Source: Tomocerus qinae (Eukaryota; Arthropoda; Collembola; Entomobryomorpha; Tomoceridae). Taken from it: a stretch of DNA of 64,000 nucleotides. Position 1 is the stretch's first letter, and the number at the start of each line of letters is the position of its first letter. The notes beneath the pieces are model-generated. The model made no database searches. It was given only the letters and a program-made list of their open reading frames with translations, and was not told the origin of the DNA. A program made the translations under genes and the position numbers. Positions 35,101 to 48,200 of the stretch are shown in pieces. Location of the stretch: positions 20,492,880 to 20,556,879 of the forward strand of contig CM034550.1 in NCBI GenBank assembly GCA_020055645.1, read 5' to 3'.

Positions 35101-38100
35101 ATAAGATTGACACTAAAAGTGCTCTCCTTTTTCCATTAACCTATCACAGATTTTATTCCGCCGCAAAGAAAAGAAACTTTGCACGTAGAAACTTCTGCTA
35201 CGATTATACCAGATGACGATGGGAATATTCCCTACCTATTTGTATCACATAAAAAATGAAAAAAATGTGATTTCAATTTACCTGCGTTTGCTATCAGAAT
35301 AATAAGGTTACTCCACACAGGGCCTTTCCTACAACCAATAACAATAATATTCACATCCACACTTGTTAGTGTTCTTAGATTTGCTGTAGTCTTAGTGCTA
35401 TCTTTTTATCTTTTCCTTTACCTTTACTCAAATTGCCTTCTCACCCGTCGAAAACCATAGAAATTGGATATTACATAATATTGCATTTGAGATGCCTTTT
35501 TCCTAAGGCTTCCATCCTTCCTATACCTTCAGGATTATTATGTAGTTAATGATCGTGAGTGAGTGATGCGCATTTTATCTGTTTCCCTATCTCCTCCTGA
35601 GTAGGAATGTCTATAAGTATAATGTGCACTTCAACTACAGTAATAGTAAATGAATTGAAATGCAATGGGAAGTATAATGCCGTAACTTACAATTAGGTAA
35701 GAATTGCTACACAATATTTAGCATATGGGAGGTTTTAGACGAACAAAAACGGGGACTGGATTGAAGCCATAGGAAATGCATTGGTTCTTACTTTAACAGC
35801 CGAAAGTCTGAAACCTCGCCAATAGCTGAAAAAGTTGCCTGATGTACATACTAAGGGTATTAGTCAAGCCTTGCCAGGGAGTCGTACCTCAGACCACATC
35901 ACAAAAATACAATAGAGCATTATGCAAGCCATGTGCATATATCTACCTTTATAAAACCAATCTCAATGTTACATCCTATAAAAATAAGGACAACACACTC
36001 ATGAGGGGTGAGACAACTAATATTGTTATTATTATTCACAGAATGAGTACTACTGCTTTTCCATCTGAATTGGCTTTAGAATCTTAGATTACCTTCCTTA
36101 ATGCTGTAGGAGAGCTTAGTCAAATTGACTTGCTTTTGTTTCGTTGGACAGAACGAGAGAGAAGGTGAAGCGAGCCGAAGCCAAGTGAAGACTTGCCATG
36201 CCAGACCAGTCAACAAAAGTAAATGTGGTTTGGCTTCTTTGCTACGAAGAAACAACGTAACATAATGTAACACATGGACTAATGGTACTTTACTACTCCG
36301 CACAACCACACAGACTTATCTTTAGCCTTTACTATTAACTCTTTGTTCTCTCTCCATTTTTTAAATTACGTAAACATTATACTACATTGGATAAGCAAAA
36401 GTGACTGTAGATATAGACAATAAACAATTGCAAGTAATACCGGCTACTAAAATTGCAAGTTAATCCACCTGGTCATCATATTTATATTTTAAATGAGTTT
36501 CAGACTCTTTTAATGATCGTAGTATAGTAACCACGATCATAATAATGTGCGTATTGTACTTTGGAATGATGACTAGGCTGATGAATGGGAATGATGATGG
36601 TAATAATAAAGCAATGCTTAAATATCCTCCTCTGTAACAAAACGCGTTTACACACGATATAAAATACTATAGGAGAAGTATTATTGATCTTAGACATACA
36701 AGTCATGTTTATAGACCTCTTCTTAGGTACATTGTAGCGTAAACAAGCGTCTGCAGAGATGAGGAAAGGAACATTAAAATCCAGTGTTGTCCATGTAGTG
36801 AGCAAACCACCCTTGAAAGCAAGTCTCCTACAGATCTTTTCTTCCTTTTTCTTTCTCAGTGCATCTTTTCCTTAGATTTTTCTTAGCTTCTCTCTCATGC
36901 AGTTCATTCATACTGCAGATATACATATACAGCGGATTTTCATTTACCTACCTGATAAACCTAACTTGACTTTGGGTACTATGATACGGCTAAACACAGC
37001 CGGAATATCCTACCGCAGTATAATATGGCCAGTGTCAAGAATATCAAGTCTGCGTATAAAGATCAAAACCATCTACCAATATCCAAGTAAAAGATGAATT
37101 CAGTAAGCAGAGAATAAGTGAGCATGCTTTTCTAAAGGGTTGCCGCACCCTCAGGGGTAACCCCATACTCGTTTTCATTTTGTATACTCACTCACGGCTA
37201 CTACGCCACACCATGCCATGCCGAGTCAAATCAACCCATACTACCACTACGACGGACAGTGTCCTTCAAATAATCAAATCGAAAAGTTACTCTTCTGTGC
37301 ATTCGTAACTAAGCATCCACATCCACCATTTAACATCGATAATGGAATCCCAATATTCCCTATGGTGTGATTTTGCACGCATTATTATACTATCTTGGAT
37401 AATTTCATTACTTTACAGCATAACATGTTCTTTAGGTCTGTAATCTGGAACATGTAGTGGTGGTATCTATAAAAATCACTGATAATTACAAATCTAATTT
37501 AAATCTAATCTGTTAAGACAACAATCTGAGAGAAAAAAAGAAAAAAGGCGACCTGCTTAGAGTATGAACGGTATATAGTGAATCTAGTAAAATTCCAAAT
37601 TCAGGACTGAAACTTTACAAGTATAAAATGATTTTGCAAGTTTTGGTATTTACTTTTGGTAGGGAAAGTGTAAACAACTTTGTCTCAGAGCGAAGCTTAA
37701 TTTTATATAAATAATTTCGTTAACGATTGATGACTGTCATGACTGTATTGTTCAGTATTGAATATCTGATGGAGTCTGGAGGTAGAAATGAAAAATGTAG
37801 CTGAGTGTTAGGTAGTAAAATCCTGAGAAGTGTATATAGGTACTTAGAGTGTACGTAATGTTATGTAAAGGGAGGTAAGAAAGAATACGGATTTGAATGT
37901 AGTATTGCGTATACTTGTCTTATACATGATTTCCTTCGTGGTGGTTTGGTTTGGTTAGTCTGGTTTGGTATCGTGAGCTGCAACGAAGGTAAGGTGTATA
38001 TTTTCAATTGCCGTAGATGAGAGTAAGTTTAGAGTGAAGCAGGAGCAATGCTTTAGATTGTTGTTTAGTTAGTTACACGGTTGCTTAGTGTAGAAATAAG

Positions 38101-41100
38101 TGAGTGTAGGTATGTACATCTTTTTATATTATTGTAGAGGATTACATATACTAGCATCTTTATCTTCCTATAGTTGTGTGTAGTTAGTAGTGGCAGTTCT
38201 GTCCTGTGGCTATCTATGTACGTAATAATGGTACAGGGCATACTTGCATATAGGACGTGTAAAGTAAAGTGTTGGTTCAGGTACCTACATTATGTATGAA
38301 TGTACATCGAGGATACCTTTCCTAATGTTGTTGTCTTGTGTTGCCTCCAAGTCCAAGATTTGGTTGCTCTCCGAGCTAGAAACTGCACTTCATTTGCTTT
38401 TTGCTATGTTCACGTTCGGACATCGCATTGCTAAACATCCCATCTGAAAGAGAACCTGGACTGGACTGAAGGAAATATATTCTCTAGAATGGTCTGGTTT
38501 GGCTTCGGCTCCTTCGGCCTACAGTTCGCATATGTGCATAGTACTTACAGGTAAAGTCTGATAAGTAAAAGGAAGAACAAGATAAGTAAGGCAAGAAAGA
38601 ATCAAACCAGACTCAAATAGAGATTACATTACAATATTGAAGAAGACGAGTCGGAGCAAGAAGTTTAGTTAGTCGGTTCACTTCAGTTCAGTTCAACGGC
38701 TGCATTATTCTCACTTTTCTAGTATTACTCATCCTGGCTGATTGTGATCTTTGCAACAAATCCAAGTGGTTTTCTCCTGGAAGAGAAGATTTCAATATTC
38801 TTGGTCTATGCACCTCAAGATTTTCAGACTGGACTGAGAAATTCCATAGAAAATGCAGGAGGGGACGAATTCCTTGAGCAGGTACGCTATTCTTCTCCAA
38901 CATCATTCTACTACATAGATAACCAATAATCAAAATGTAAACTTACATTAGGTAATTGAGATTCCTTGAGTAATCCTCCTACGAAAGTGATTCGTCTTTG
39001 TCAGATTGATTTTTCTTTTGTTCATGATTCCTGATAATTTAATATGTCAACCCTCTGTAGCTCCATTTAGTGCTATACACTAATAATAGTATAATAGAAA
39101 CAGGTTCAAGTAGTCTATTGTTATAAAGAACAAGATATTCTTAGTAATGCCGTATTGTGAAGGTAATTGGAGGGGAATTGCTCCGATGTACTGTTATTGT
39201 CATTTGTATTTCTATTGAGAGATTGAGTAAGAATTGAGATTGATCGAGGAGAATTGTTTATACTTTAAATTCAACTAATAGATTCCTAATAGGAAATTTA
39301 ACTGCGGGAGAGTGACAACAAGTTGTAGATAGATTTAAGCAAGCCAAGCCAAGGGAGGCAATTATTGCCAATTGTCATTCTTATTTGTGCATAATAAGTA
39401 CGGTACTTTGAATTGTCACTGTCTAATAATGACTCAGTCCCTCTTTCTATAGGGGATATCAAAATACAGTAGTAAAGTAAGAGTCTTAGAGAATTGAAAG
39501 GACACACGGGCTGACGATTTGTTAAACTAACCAGTGACAAGATACATGGGACATGTGAGGAATCCCAGATAAAGATTTTTATTATATGTCCTTATGCATA
39601 GTTAGCGCGAATGTTGTTAGCGATTTTGGAGATGTGATGCTGCTGCGTCATTTACACTCACTATACATTATTCATCGTATTATAACCCAAGCTTTGTGTC
39701 TTTCAAATTGCCTGATTCGCTTCAGACGTGGATTGGCTCCACTTGCTTCGCTTTGGTTTGATTTTACAGTAGATTTCGTTAAATTGGCTTCACTTCACTA
39801 GCACAGACACCATTTCAATTGCATGTGTTATTCCATGTTCTCCTATTATCCCTAGCATGTGTTCTTTCTTACTCGCCATAAAATGGAGACACTGCTATCT
39901 AAAAGGTAATTATTGTCACTGAAGATGATGTATGAACTAAGGCGACAAGGCGACAGCCTTTCTTTCACAAATTATGAGAAATGCAAATAAAAGAATAACA
40001 TTACACATGAATTCCCGTTAAGGAAGTTACAAATGTTGCATAATTAAAGGTCAATTCAGATAGTATTTTCGTAGTAGTACATCATTGAAAAGTTAAGTAA
40101 GTTAAGTTAGTCCAGCCATTCAACATGTAATGAATAATATTTGTTTTATTGGTCCATCTCTGATGTGTCATGGTTTTATTATAACTTATTAAAGATCTCT
40201 GTATTAGAATAGACAGGACTTAAAAAAAGATTTTCATGACTGCTTATGCAATTTGCAATAGAAGAGAACATGCAATCTTTTTTTTGTAAGAGAATTAACT
40301 TTTTGTTAGAGTTAACCTTAATTGATGAATAATTACGCTTGGAGCTACTATTAAAGTCTATCAAAGCCAATTCGTGTATTTTTTTAAAGCTGCGATAGAG
40401 TTTATACAAATGTGTTCTGACGGATGTATAAATAAACTTAAAAGGTTACTCCAGCAGATGGATAGAGTTAAACATGTCATTCGGTACTTGAATCCATATG
40501 CATCATTTCAAAATGTACGAAAACATGCAGAAAAGTATGATATATCTATTTGTTGATGTACTACTTACAAGTATAAGGATATAGTAATCCCAGTTATAGT
40601 TAAAAGATAATAGTTAGTTAGCGAGTAGTATTTGCATCCTTTTCCTTTCACTGTCAACGCCTGTGTGTGGGAAGTTTTGCTTAGGACAAAAAGTTTTCAT
40701 TGAGTTAATATGTGCTATGCTTATTGGCTGTCTGCACACATTTACACTATGTTATGTTTTATTTCTTGTTTAAATTGTCTACCGAGGTCATTTCCATTTA
40801 GAATTCAATTCACTGGTTTTGGGTTGAGTTTGTATTGGCTCAGTTTGGATCGTCTGTGATGCGATGGGATGTGATTTTCTGTTATGTAGAGAGATTTGTT
40901 TTGTTAAGCTTACTAAGCACAGTCTGTCTCATCATAACAGATTCAGTATGCCAAACAAATCTGAAGCAGTAATAAGGAGTACAATAGATGAACGCCAGAA
41001 TATCAAATAGGCACAAGTTAAAGTTGTTTGAAGATGTAGTGGGACTTATGCAGTTTGTCATAGTTAATATTTCATTTTAAACAGTTAGTTCTGCGCTGAG

Positions 41101-44100
41101 CAAAGTCAAGCACGGACGAAAAAATTTGTTACATCGTGTGAAAAATAAGTTTGAATTCGAGCACATTAGTGTTGTTAGGAATTAGGTGGATATAGTCAGT
41201 GTGTGTGATCTGCTATTTAGTTATAGCTGGGAAGAAGGATGTATTTTACAGCAATTGTTGACTTGTTTTGAAGACAGAAAAACAAGCCGAAGTGGTTGCA
41301 TATAAACACAATATATAGCCGAATTAATTTTGGTCTGACATGACATGACGGCTAAACTTGACTTGGTTTGGTTTGTTTGGCCTCTGTTGGCCTGCGTTTA
41401 CTTTACATGGTACAGTGCATAAAAGATACTACACAAATACACCTTTAACATACTTTTTTAGCGAGTCATAAGTACTCACATACATCTTTCTTTGGTTTTC
41501 ATTTCAATTTCAAGTGCATGTATTGTGTTATAGTCAGTTGACTTGAATAATGATTTTTAAGGCTGCGCAACGTTTTCGAATTGTCATTAGGTACGTCTAA
41601 ATAATAAATAAAACCATTTTCTATCATCCGTTTCGAAATAAATTACTACCTACTACATGCTCCTATTTACCTTTATGTTCAGCTATTATAAAAATCGAGT
41701 TCAACGTGAACTTGGGCTGCTGGTGAGTATTTGCATGCACTCTCTGTAGAATCAAGTGTTTTCGAGTTTTATTGCTGGTGTTCGTGAGAAAGTGAGGATG
41801 TACTACAGTTACGAGTGCTGTCCCATTTGCAGGTCGGTTGCATTATATTATTGAATTTCGGATTCCAGCATTATTAACAACAAACAACCTTCTTACCTTT
41901 AACATCCAACTTACAAACTAACTCTAGCCATGTATGTATTATTTTATGTCTAATCAAATCTACTTAGGCACTCTACGTTATGTTTCTATTTACTTTTATT
42001 ATTGTTTGCTTTCCTTTATAAATATGGTTGGCTGGTTGTAATTGTACAGTAGACTCTTTTATTATCATTATGCATTGTTACATATCTTTCCTCTGTCCGT
42101 GGCTAATGAGACACGTAATATCAAGCGTAGAAAATACATGGGTGAGTCACTTGTGACCTTTAAGCTTATTTAACGTGCAAATAGTCGTTAACTCAGTGCA
42201 CATCGCAATAAGCTTGATATAAAATAATATATTATAGATCCTGTCTTGTCCTTAAGACAATCCTGTCCAGATCAGGCATTCAAGCCAACGCAAACAATAA
42301 AGGCTCAGTCTCAAATTAAATCTCTGAGGAGTAACATTATTTAGTGCCTGTAGACTGTAGATCATGTCCTATCTCGCTTCATCTGTCTTTCCAAAGAGGA
42401 TTTTCGTCACACTTTATTATCACTACTGAATAGGTACATTTTAATCCCATTAAATTTAATTCTTCTATTTTGGTTTACTATTTTTATACCGAAAAATTTA
42501 ATCTGGTTTTACCATCCTCTGCATGTGTCACGTTCACATTTTACACCTGAGAAAGCCAAAACCTACAGTTTTGTACCATATGAGAATATTACTCACGATT
42601 ATAACATTTTTCTGAATGCAACTTGGACTGTGAATTGCTCCTTCAGGTGCATTAATTAGAAGATACAACAAAGACGAAGTCACACAACGTAAAATCACAC
42701 TTGTCTTGGGGGGTATTTAAAGTTTTATTATTGCAAATGCGTACACGTACGAGAATTAGCTTTGTACTAATAGCTATTTACAGGTGCATGGGTAAGTTCG
42801 TCTGAGAATCCTCTCATCAGTGTTTGTTAGTTTATGGCAAAGGAGATTATGTCATTGTCGTGTCATGTCGTGTCAGTTGTAAATACCTGTAGATGTTGTG
42901 TGAGCATTCCCGTTGCCGACCTCGCCTACTCTCAATACTATTGCTCAAAGGAATTTTTCTCTCTGTACTGCAATCTTAATGACACAAACTTACTGCTAGT
43001 CTGAAAATACATAAAACAACATATTTTTCCTTCTGCCAGGTTTATTGGTTCGTTTACTTCTGTGATAGTTAAAATTGTGTTTTCGTTTTGTGTGTGAATA
43101 CCTTTCGTTTATGCTAAACTTCCACAACGCACAACTTGATATTTTTCACTGTCTTGTACAACGATAAACAGCATGCTAAGAATTGCAAATTGATATTTAA
43201 ATCCTACAATTCGCCATAGTTCACATGTGTGTAAGTATCTTGTAGACTCTTTCAAGTTTACGGGGGTTGATTTTATCAGGTTAGTGACTTGCATAACCAT
43301 TGTTTTCTTATAGAATTGTATTTCAGACTTCAAACATCAATTCGAGCTGCTTTAAACTCTCAACTCATAATTTATGACTTAAGAAAAATTACTAGGCTAA
43401 CACGATTGAAGGTAACGGCAGAGAAAAGTGAAAGAATTGATTTTTTTCCTTTTGTACTTATGTAGATCACGGTTTAAAATATAATTGTGTTTCTATCAGT
43501 ACATCTGCAAGTCGTATTTAATTGCTTTACACGTCCACGAGATAACACTTGGCTTAAAGAATATAACTACATAATTTCTACAAATAATGTAGTAATAATA
43601 TCTGAATATGAATAGATTTTAATGTGAATTAATTATATGCTAATTTATTGCTGTTCCACTTTGCTTACTTACAAATTCATAGTTTTGTATAATAAAATTA
43701 TTACTCTTACGATTTATTAGATTTCTAAGGTAAATGGTGGAGTTTGATTTGGTTGTCTATTTTGCTGTAAAATATTTAATAAGTTTTACCATTTCGTAAT
43801 CAAACTGATTTCCAGTGGGAAAGGAATGATCTTTCAATGCAATGAATAAGAATATTGTTATTCAGTGTAAATGGGAATCAGGTACCTTTAGTACATTTAG
43901 GTCTATGAGTATATTCTGTGGTTTAAAAATGTATTGCTTTCCGAAGACCACAGAGAAAGTCAGGTCAATGAGATTTATTTTCCACGATTTTCATTTGCAT
44001 TATAACATGACATGCTTTTCCATTCTTCTAAAGATTTAAACGGAGTGAGTGAGTTTTTTAGCGTTCATCACTGACGGCATTATTTTGCATAGAGCCTCGG

Positions 44101-45090
44101 AGATTATTATAGTTTGAATACATTAAGTTCTTTCGATTATGCGAGCCTAGTTTCGACTTTAGATCTCAATAGCGTTTGTGGTGTAGGCAGAATTGGAGTT
44201 GACTGACCAATTATGAAAATGAGTTTAATTGTGCCTTATTATTCTTTAGAGTTTGGTTCTGATCGAAACTGACAGGCAAGACAGATAGATGGATAGACAG
44301 ACACACAGCCTCGCTCGTTTTAAAATACGTACATTGCACTATGCACAGCCCAACAACGCTCTGTAGGTACTTTTGATAGATAAGCGAGCGTACACGGAGA
44401 TAGGCATGTGTGTAATAAAATTCATGATCTTTTTTCTCGGCGTTTTTCGTCATAGAAAACCTGTTGGACGAGATGAGTAATAGACAGAGATGTATTTTTG
44501 GCATTTCTTTCATCATTCCATTGACTCGTCAAGTCAAGATTCTTAAACTTTTACCAGCATTTTTATCTCAGCTAAAGTTTCGCTGACAAACTACAGATTT
44601 TTATGTAAATTACCAATCTACGCGTTTACAAACCTGGAATCTTCCTTTTTTAAGGAGCCTCTAGGAAGATATGTTCTGTACTGTTCATTTAGTTATTACT
44701 TTACATTTATGAGCTTGGAAATCTTGCTTTCTTGACAGAGAAATTCTACAGATGAAATCAATTACCACATTTTTCTAAAGGAATCTCAAAAATGTTTTTT
44801 TAAACTTAAGAATACCTTTGTATGTATGTAGTTACATGCTAAAATTAACTCTGTTTTTTATTTTAATTTTTAATCTAAATTGTGTAGATAGTATCAATAA
44901 TATTTAAGTATACCTTGTTGACACTTAACTTTTGAAAGTCGCTACGAAGAGTAATTTAAAAGAAAATACTACATTCATTAGGTAGCGCTTGTAGACTATT
45001 GGTATGCGTAAATAGCCATAATAGTAGATCATTAATATTAAATAGGTCATTAAATAACAAACTGAATAATTTATATGGATGCTTTCTCAG
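32156..45090. other. Long AT-rich stretch without supported exons
   Basis: Thirteen kilobases with only short chance frames. The largest is minus-strand 34303-34668; it has no recognised motif and I leave it uncalled. The missing 5' exons of the bitesize-type gene (the first helix of its Rab-binding domain) should lie upstream of 45091, and this may be their intron. I checked donor sites that would give the needed phase (ending in AG before gt) and found none with a convincing frame. Scattered islands rich in overlapping pentamers are reported among the findings. Confidence 0.4.
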
Positions 45091-45282
45091 GAAACTGAAA
45101 CGGGACTGGTGGAAGACGAAACTGTGCACATCTTGTGTGTCTCCACTAGGAAGGATTTTATCCCGTGGAGGAATTTGTCCCCAGTGCGGCCTCCGAGTTT
45201 GTAAGAATTGCCGAAGTGAACAAAGCACGTCTGGAAATTCAGCAGCTCCAACTTGGGTTTGTGTCCTTTGCAGCGGTGGAAT
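45091..45282 (+). CDS. btsz: btsz exon: FYVE-type zinc finger of the Rab-binding domain
   Basis: The exon begins after tgctttctcag and starts with KLKRDWWK, a basic run as at the end of the first Slp helix. It continues with four Cys pairs, CTSC, CPQC, CKNC and CVLC, with 13, 4 and 16-odd residue gaps. This is the double zinc site of the FYVE_2 fold used by Slp, rabphilin and Rim to hold Rab27/Rab3-type GTPases. The aromatic residue before the last pair (TWVCVLC) is typical. It ends in phase 2 at gtaaga. Sequence upstream of the acceptor is also open but is intron, since it lacks Slp-like residues. Confidence 0.85.
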
Positions 45283-48200
45283 GTAAGAAAATAAAGGGTT
45301 CATTACTCACCAATAATTACTTAGTGCTAATTGTATTCATTGAAGAAAATCATCCTTTTAAAACGACTAGTCACCAAATTATGGGTCCATTGTCCATCCA
45401 TCTTCTTGCTTTGAATGTGACGTTTGAGGATTTCGCATTCTCCGCAGTTTATTACTTGTCTAAATTACAAAGTTAAATCTCAATTCTCTTTTATCGTTCA
45501 AATATTCTTGCACAAGGTACGTAATAAACGGTTTTAAAAATTGAGAAAAGTAGGGCTCGTTGAATGGGTTGTGTTTGTAACAATAACCAACAATAAGCTC
45601 ACGATCAGCTCAAGCAATAATTTAGTGTAAAATTATATAGGAAGCTCGACAATGCATGGATGTGCTTAGGTAGCTACTTCGGTTGTCTTTATAAAAGATA
45701 AAATATGTATAATCCCTACCAAATTAATATGCATACGTGCATTTTTTGCTCGATTTAATGCTAAATGTTTTTCTATTGTAAGTGCATTAGGGAAAACTAA
45801 TTCTTTGAGCTAAGCTGATCAAATCTGGCTACTGTTGTTGTGTTCCTTTTCGTGTCAAATCAGTCATCTTAATGTTTTCCGTGTAATGTGTTGTGTACAG
45901 CAAGCAAGATATTAACTACAATAGACCATAGCACAGTAACGAGCTGACTCGAGTTGTAAACTTGTAAATGTGGATTCATAAATTATGACAAATAACTGGA
46001 CTAGACTAGAAAAGCGGACTAGATCGAATTTACTAAGGTGGTTCTTTCTATTTGGTTTTGACTTCGTTATGATGATATTCCAAATCCCAAGCATTATTAT
46101 TACGGTGCAATTTACAGTGCACGGATTTTAAAAGATAACGCGCTTAGTTCTACCACTGTATAGAAAGAATGTGCATGAACTACGGATTTTGCTGAGTCGT
46201 TTTAAGTCTGGGTGGAAGAGACTTATCTAGAACTCTGCTAATACCTAAACAAAGTATGTAACGATCTAAATTGAACTGTAAGAATATTTAACGATGTTAA
46301 AATCCCTTTTGGCACAAACTGTAACTCATTTTTCTTTGCTAATCATATTTCCCTGTCTTTCTTCCTTCGTTCCCAAGTAATAACACTTTGAATGACAAAT
46401 GGTCCAAATAGTTTCTGACTATTTCCTTTCAAAAGCTAAATATTCTACACGAGAGGATGAGGCACATTCTGTCACATAATCAAACCTCCATTAAAAATAA
46501 TGAGTTTCATCATTTATAATATTTACTGAGTAGCAAGTTCTTTATAATAACGCAATTAATGATCTAAATCACCTTGAAAATTGCTACTAATAATTATGGG
46601 TTTTATTTTGCAGGGCTTCAGACGAATTGGCAAAAGGAACCAAAAGTCTTGGAAGAGATTCCCGCTCCATAAGACGATCATGGACGATTTCAAGTGAGCT
46701 AAACTCTTAATTTTCCGATAATCTTGTACAAATATAATTGAATGGTTCTTCATAATGTTTTATCTTGAATGAAAAAGATTTTTACGAGTGTAATTAACTG
46801 AAAGGTAAGTAATCTCGTTGGATTTGCATAGATTTGTCATGAATCAAAGTGGATTTTACCTGTTACAACTTAGCAGTATAAAAAATAATAGTAATCAATA
46901 TTTGGTAGGATGGAATAAGTACAATTTAGTTTATTATGTTGATACAGACCCGCAGCGAGCTCAGACAAACTCGCCGGTTCTGAAATCGTACACGATACTC
47001 TACCCGGAGGAGACGAATATGAACTCTGAACAGCAGCAGTCTTCAAATATGAACCTCTCGTCGAGTAGACAATTCCACTCCTTGCCAAGAATGAGTTCTG
47101 GCTCGGAGCGAAGTAAAAAAATCAAGAGGAGCTTCAACTCAGATTTCGAGAAGGAGAGTAAGTTTTTCCCAGTCGATAAGCAAACATTAAATATCAACAA
47201 ACATTGAAACTGAATGTGAACAGATATTCATTTACGTCTTCCTTTACATTTATGGTTAACCTTGTAAGTACATGCAGAGTTTCTTTGATATCAGATCCTT
47301 GATTCGGGACTGCTTTTCCTAGCATGGTGTAGTAGTATCCGTAGTTATTTTGTTGATTTAGTTTTGTTTGGTTCTGGTGCAATAAACTTGCAAGTAGCAA
47401 GGCTGTCCTCTCTGTTTGTATTATGTACAGTAAAAATTATAATTCTATGCTGCCATTGCCACTTCCCACAGTAGCTTCCGATAAAAAAGCTCAGGATCTA
47501 TTTGCTACGCTATTTTTTGCTTTTCTATGCAATTTCAAGAATCTATTACCTCTTCCATACGTGGTTGAGACTTTCAACAAAATTCAAAATCGATCGTTGA
47601 ATAATTCACATGCAGCAATTATTTATTGTAGCGACGAGAGAGATTGTATGGACATGAGTTGAAAAGTACACATACAGCAGTCAGAACCGAAAACATAACA
47701 GACCAGATTACATTTCAATAGCTGTAATGATTTCTTATTGTATCTTTACATCTGACATTGCTTCAAGCCATAGCCATATGCAGAGCTCGTTCATTTAAGT
47801 ATAAGTCTATTGACATGGAAAATGAAGAAGACCAAATCTAACTGAAATATTGAACCTATGTGCTTTGTACTCCACAGATGGTTTAATGTATCTTCCCCTG
47901 TACTTTGGACATTTGCATTATTACGATTACAACACATTACTTATATTACATATTTATGCTTTAGCTATGCAGATGAAGTTTCACATTGAACTGGACTTGA
48001 GGATTTTTTGCCTGGGTGTTGCATGTTGCACTGCGTTGATTTGTTTTGTTTAGGCAATGAAGCGTTCCTTCAGAAAGGAAAAAGGACGTAGGAGCAAAAA
48101 TGTAGGAGGAGGATGAGATGAGCTGCGTATATTCATGAAATAATCGTTTGTAGGCTTATCGTATTGTTACCCATTAGGTATATCACCTTACATTATATAA

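Noticed and set aside
37935..37996. Candidate upstream btsz exon ending in VWYRELQR before gtaagg
   Set aside because: The phase fits, but the frame has an early stop, lies in a pentamer-rich island and lacks the Slp helix signature.
38790..38881. Possible exon TGLRNSIENAGGDEFLEQ between ttttcag and gtacgc
   Set aside because: Good-looking splice sites, but no similarity to the Slp domain, and its phase does not fit the zinc finger exon.
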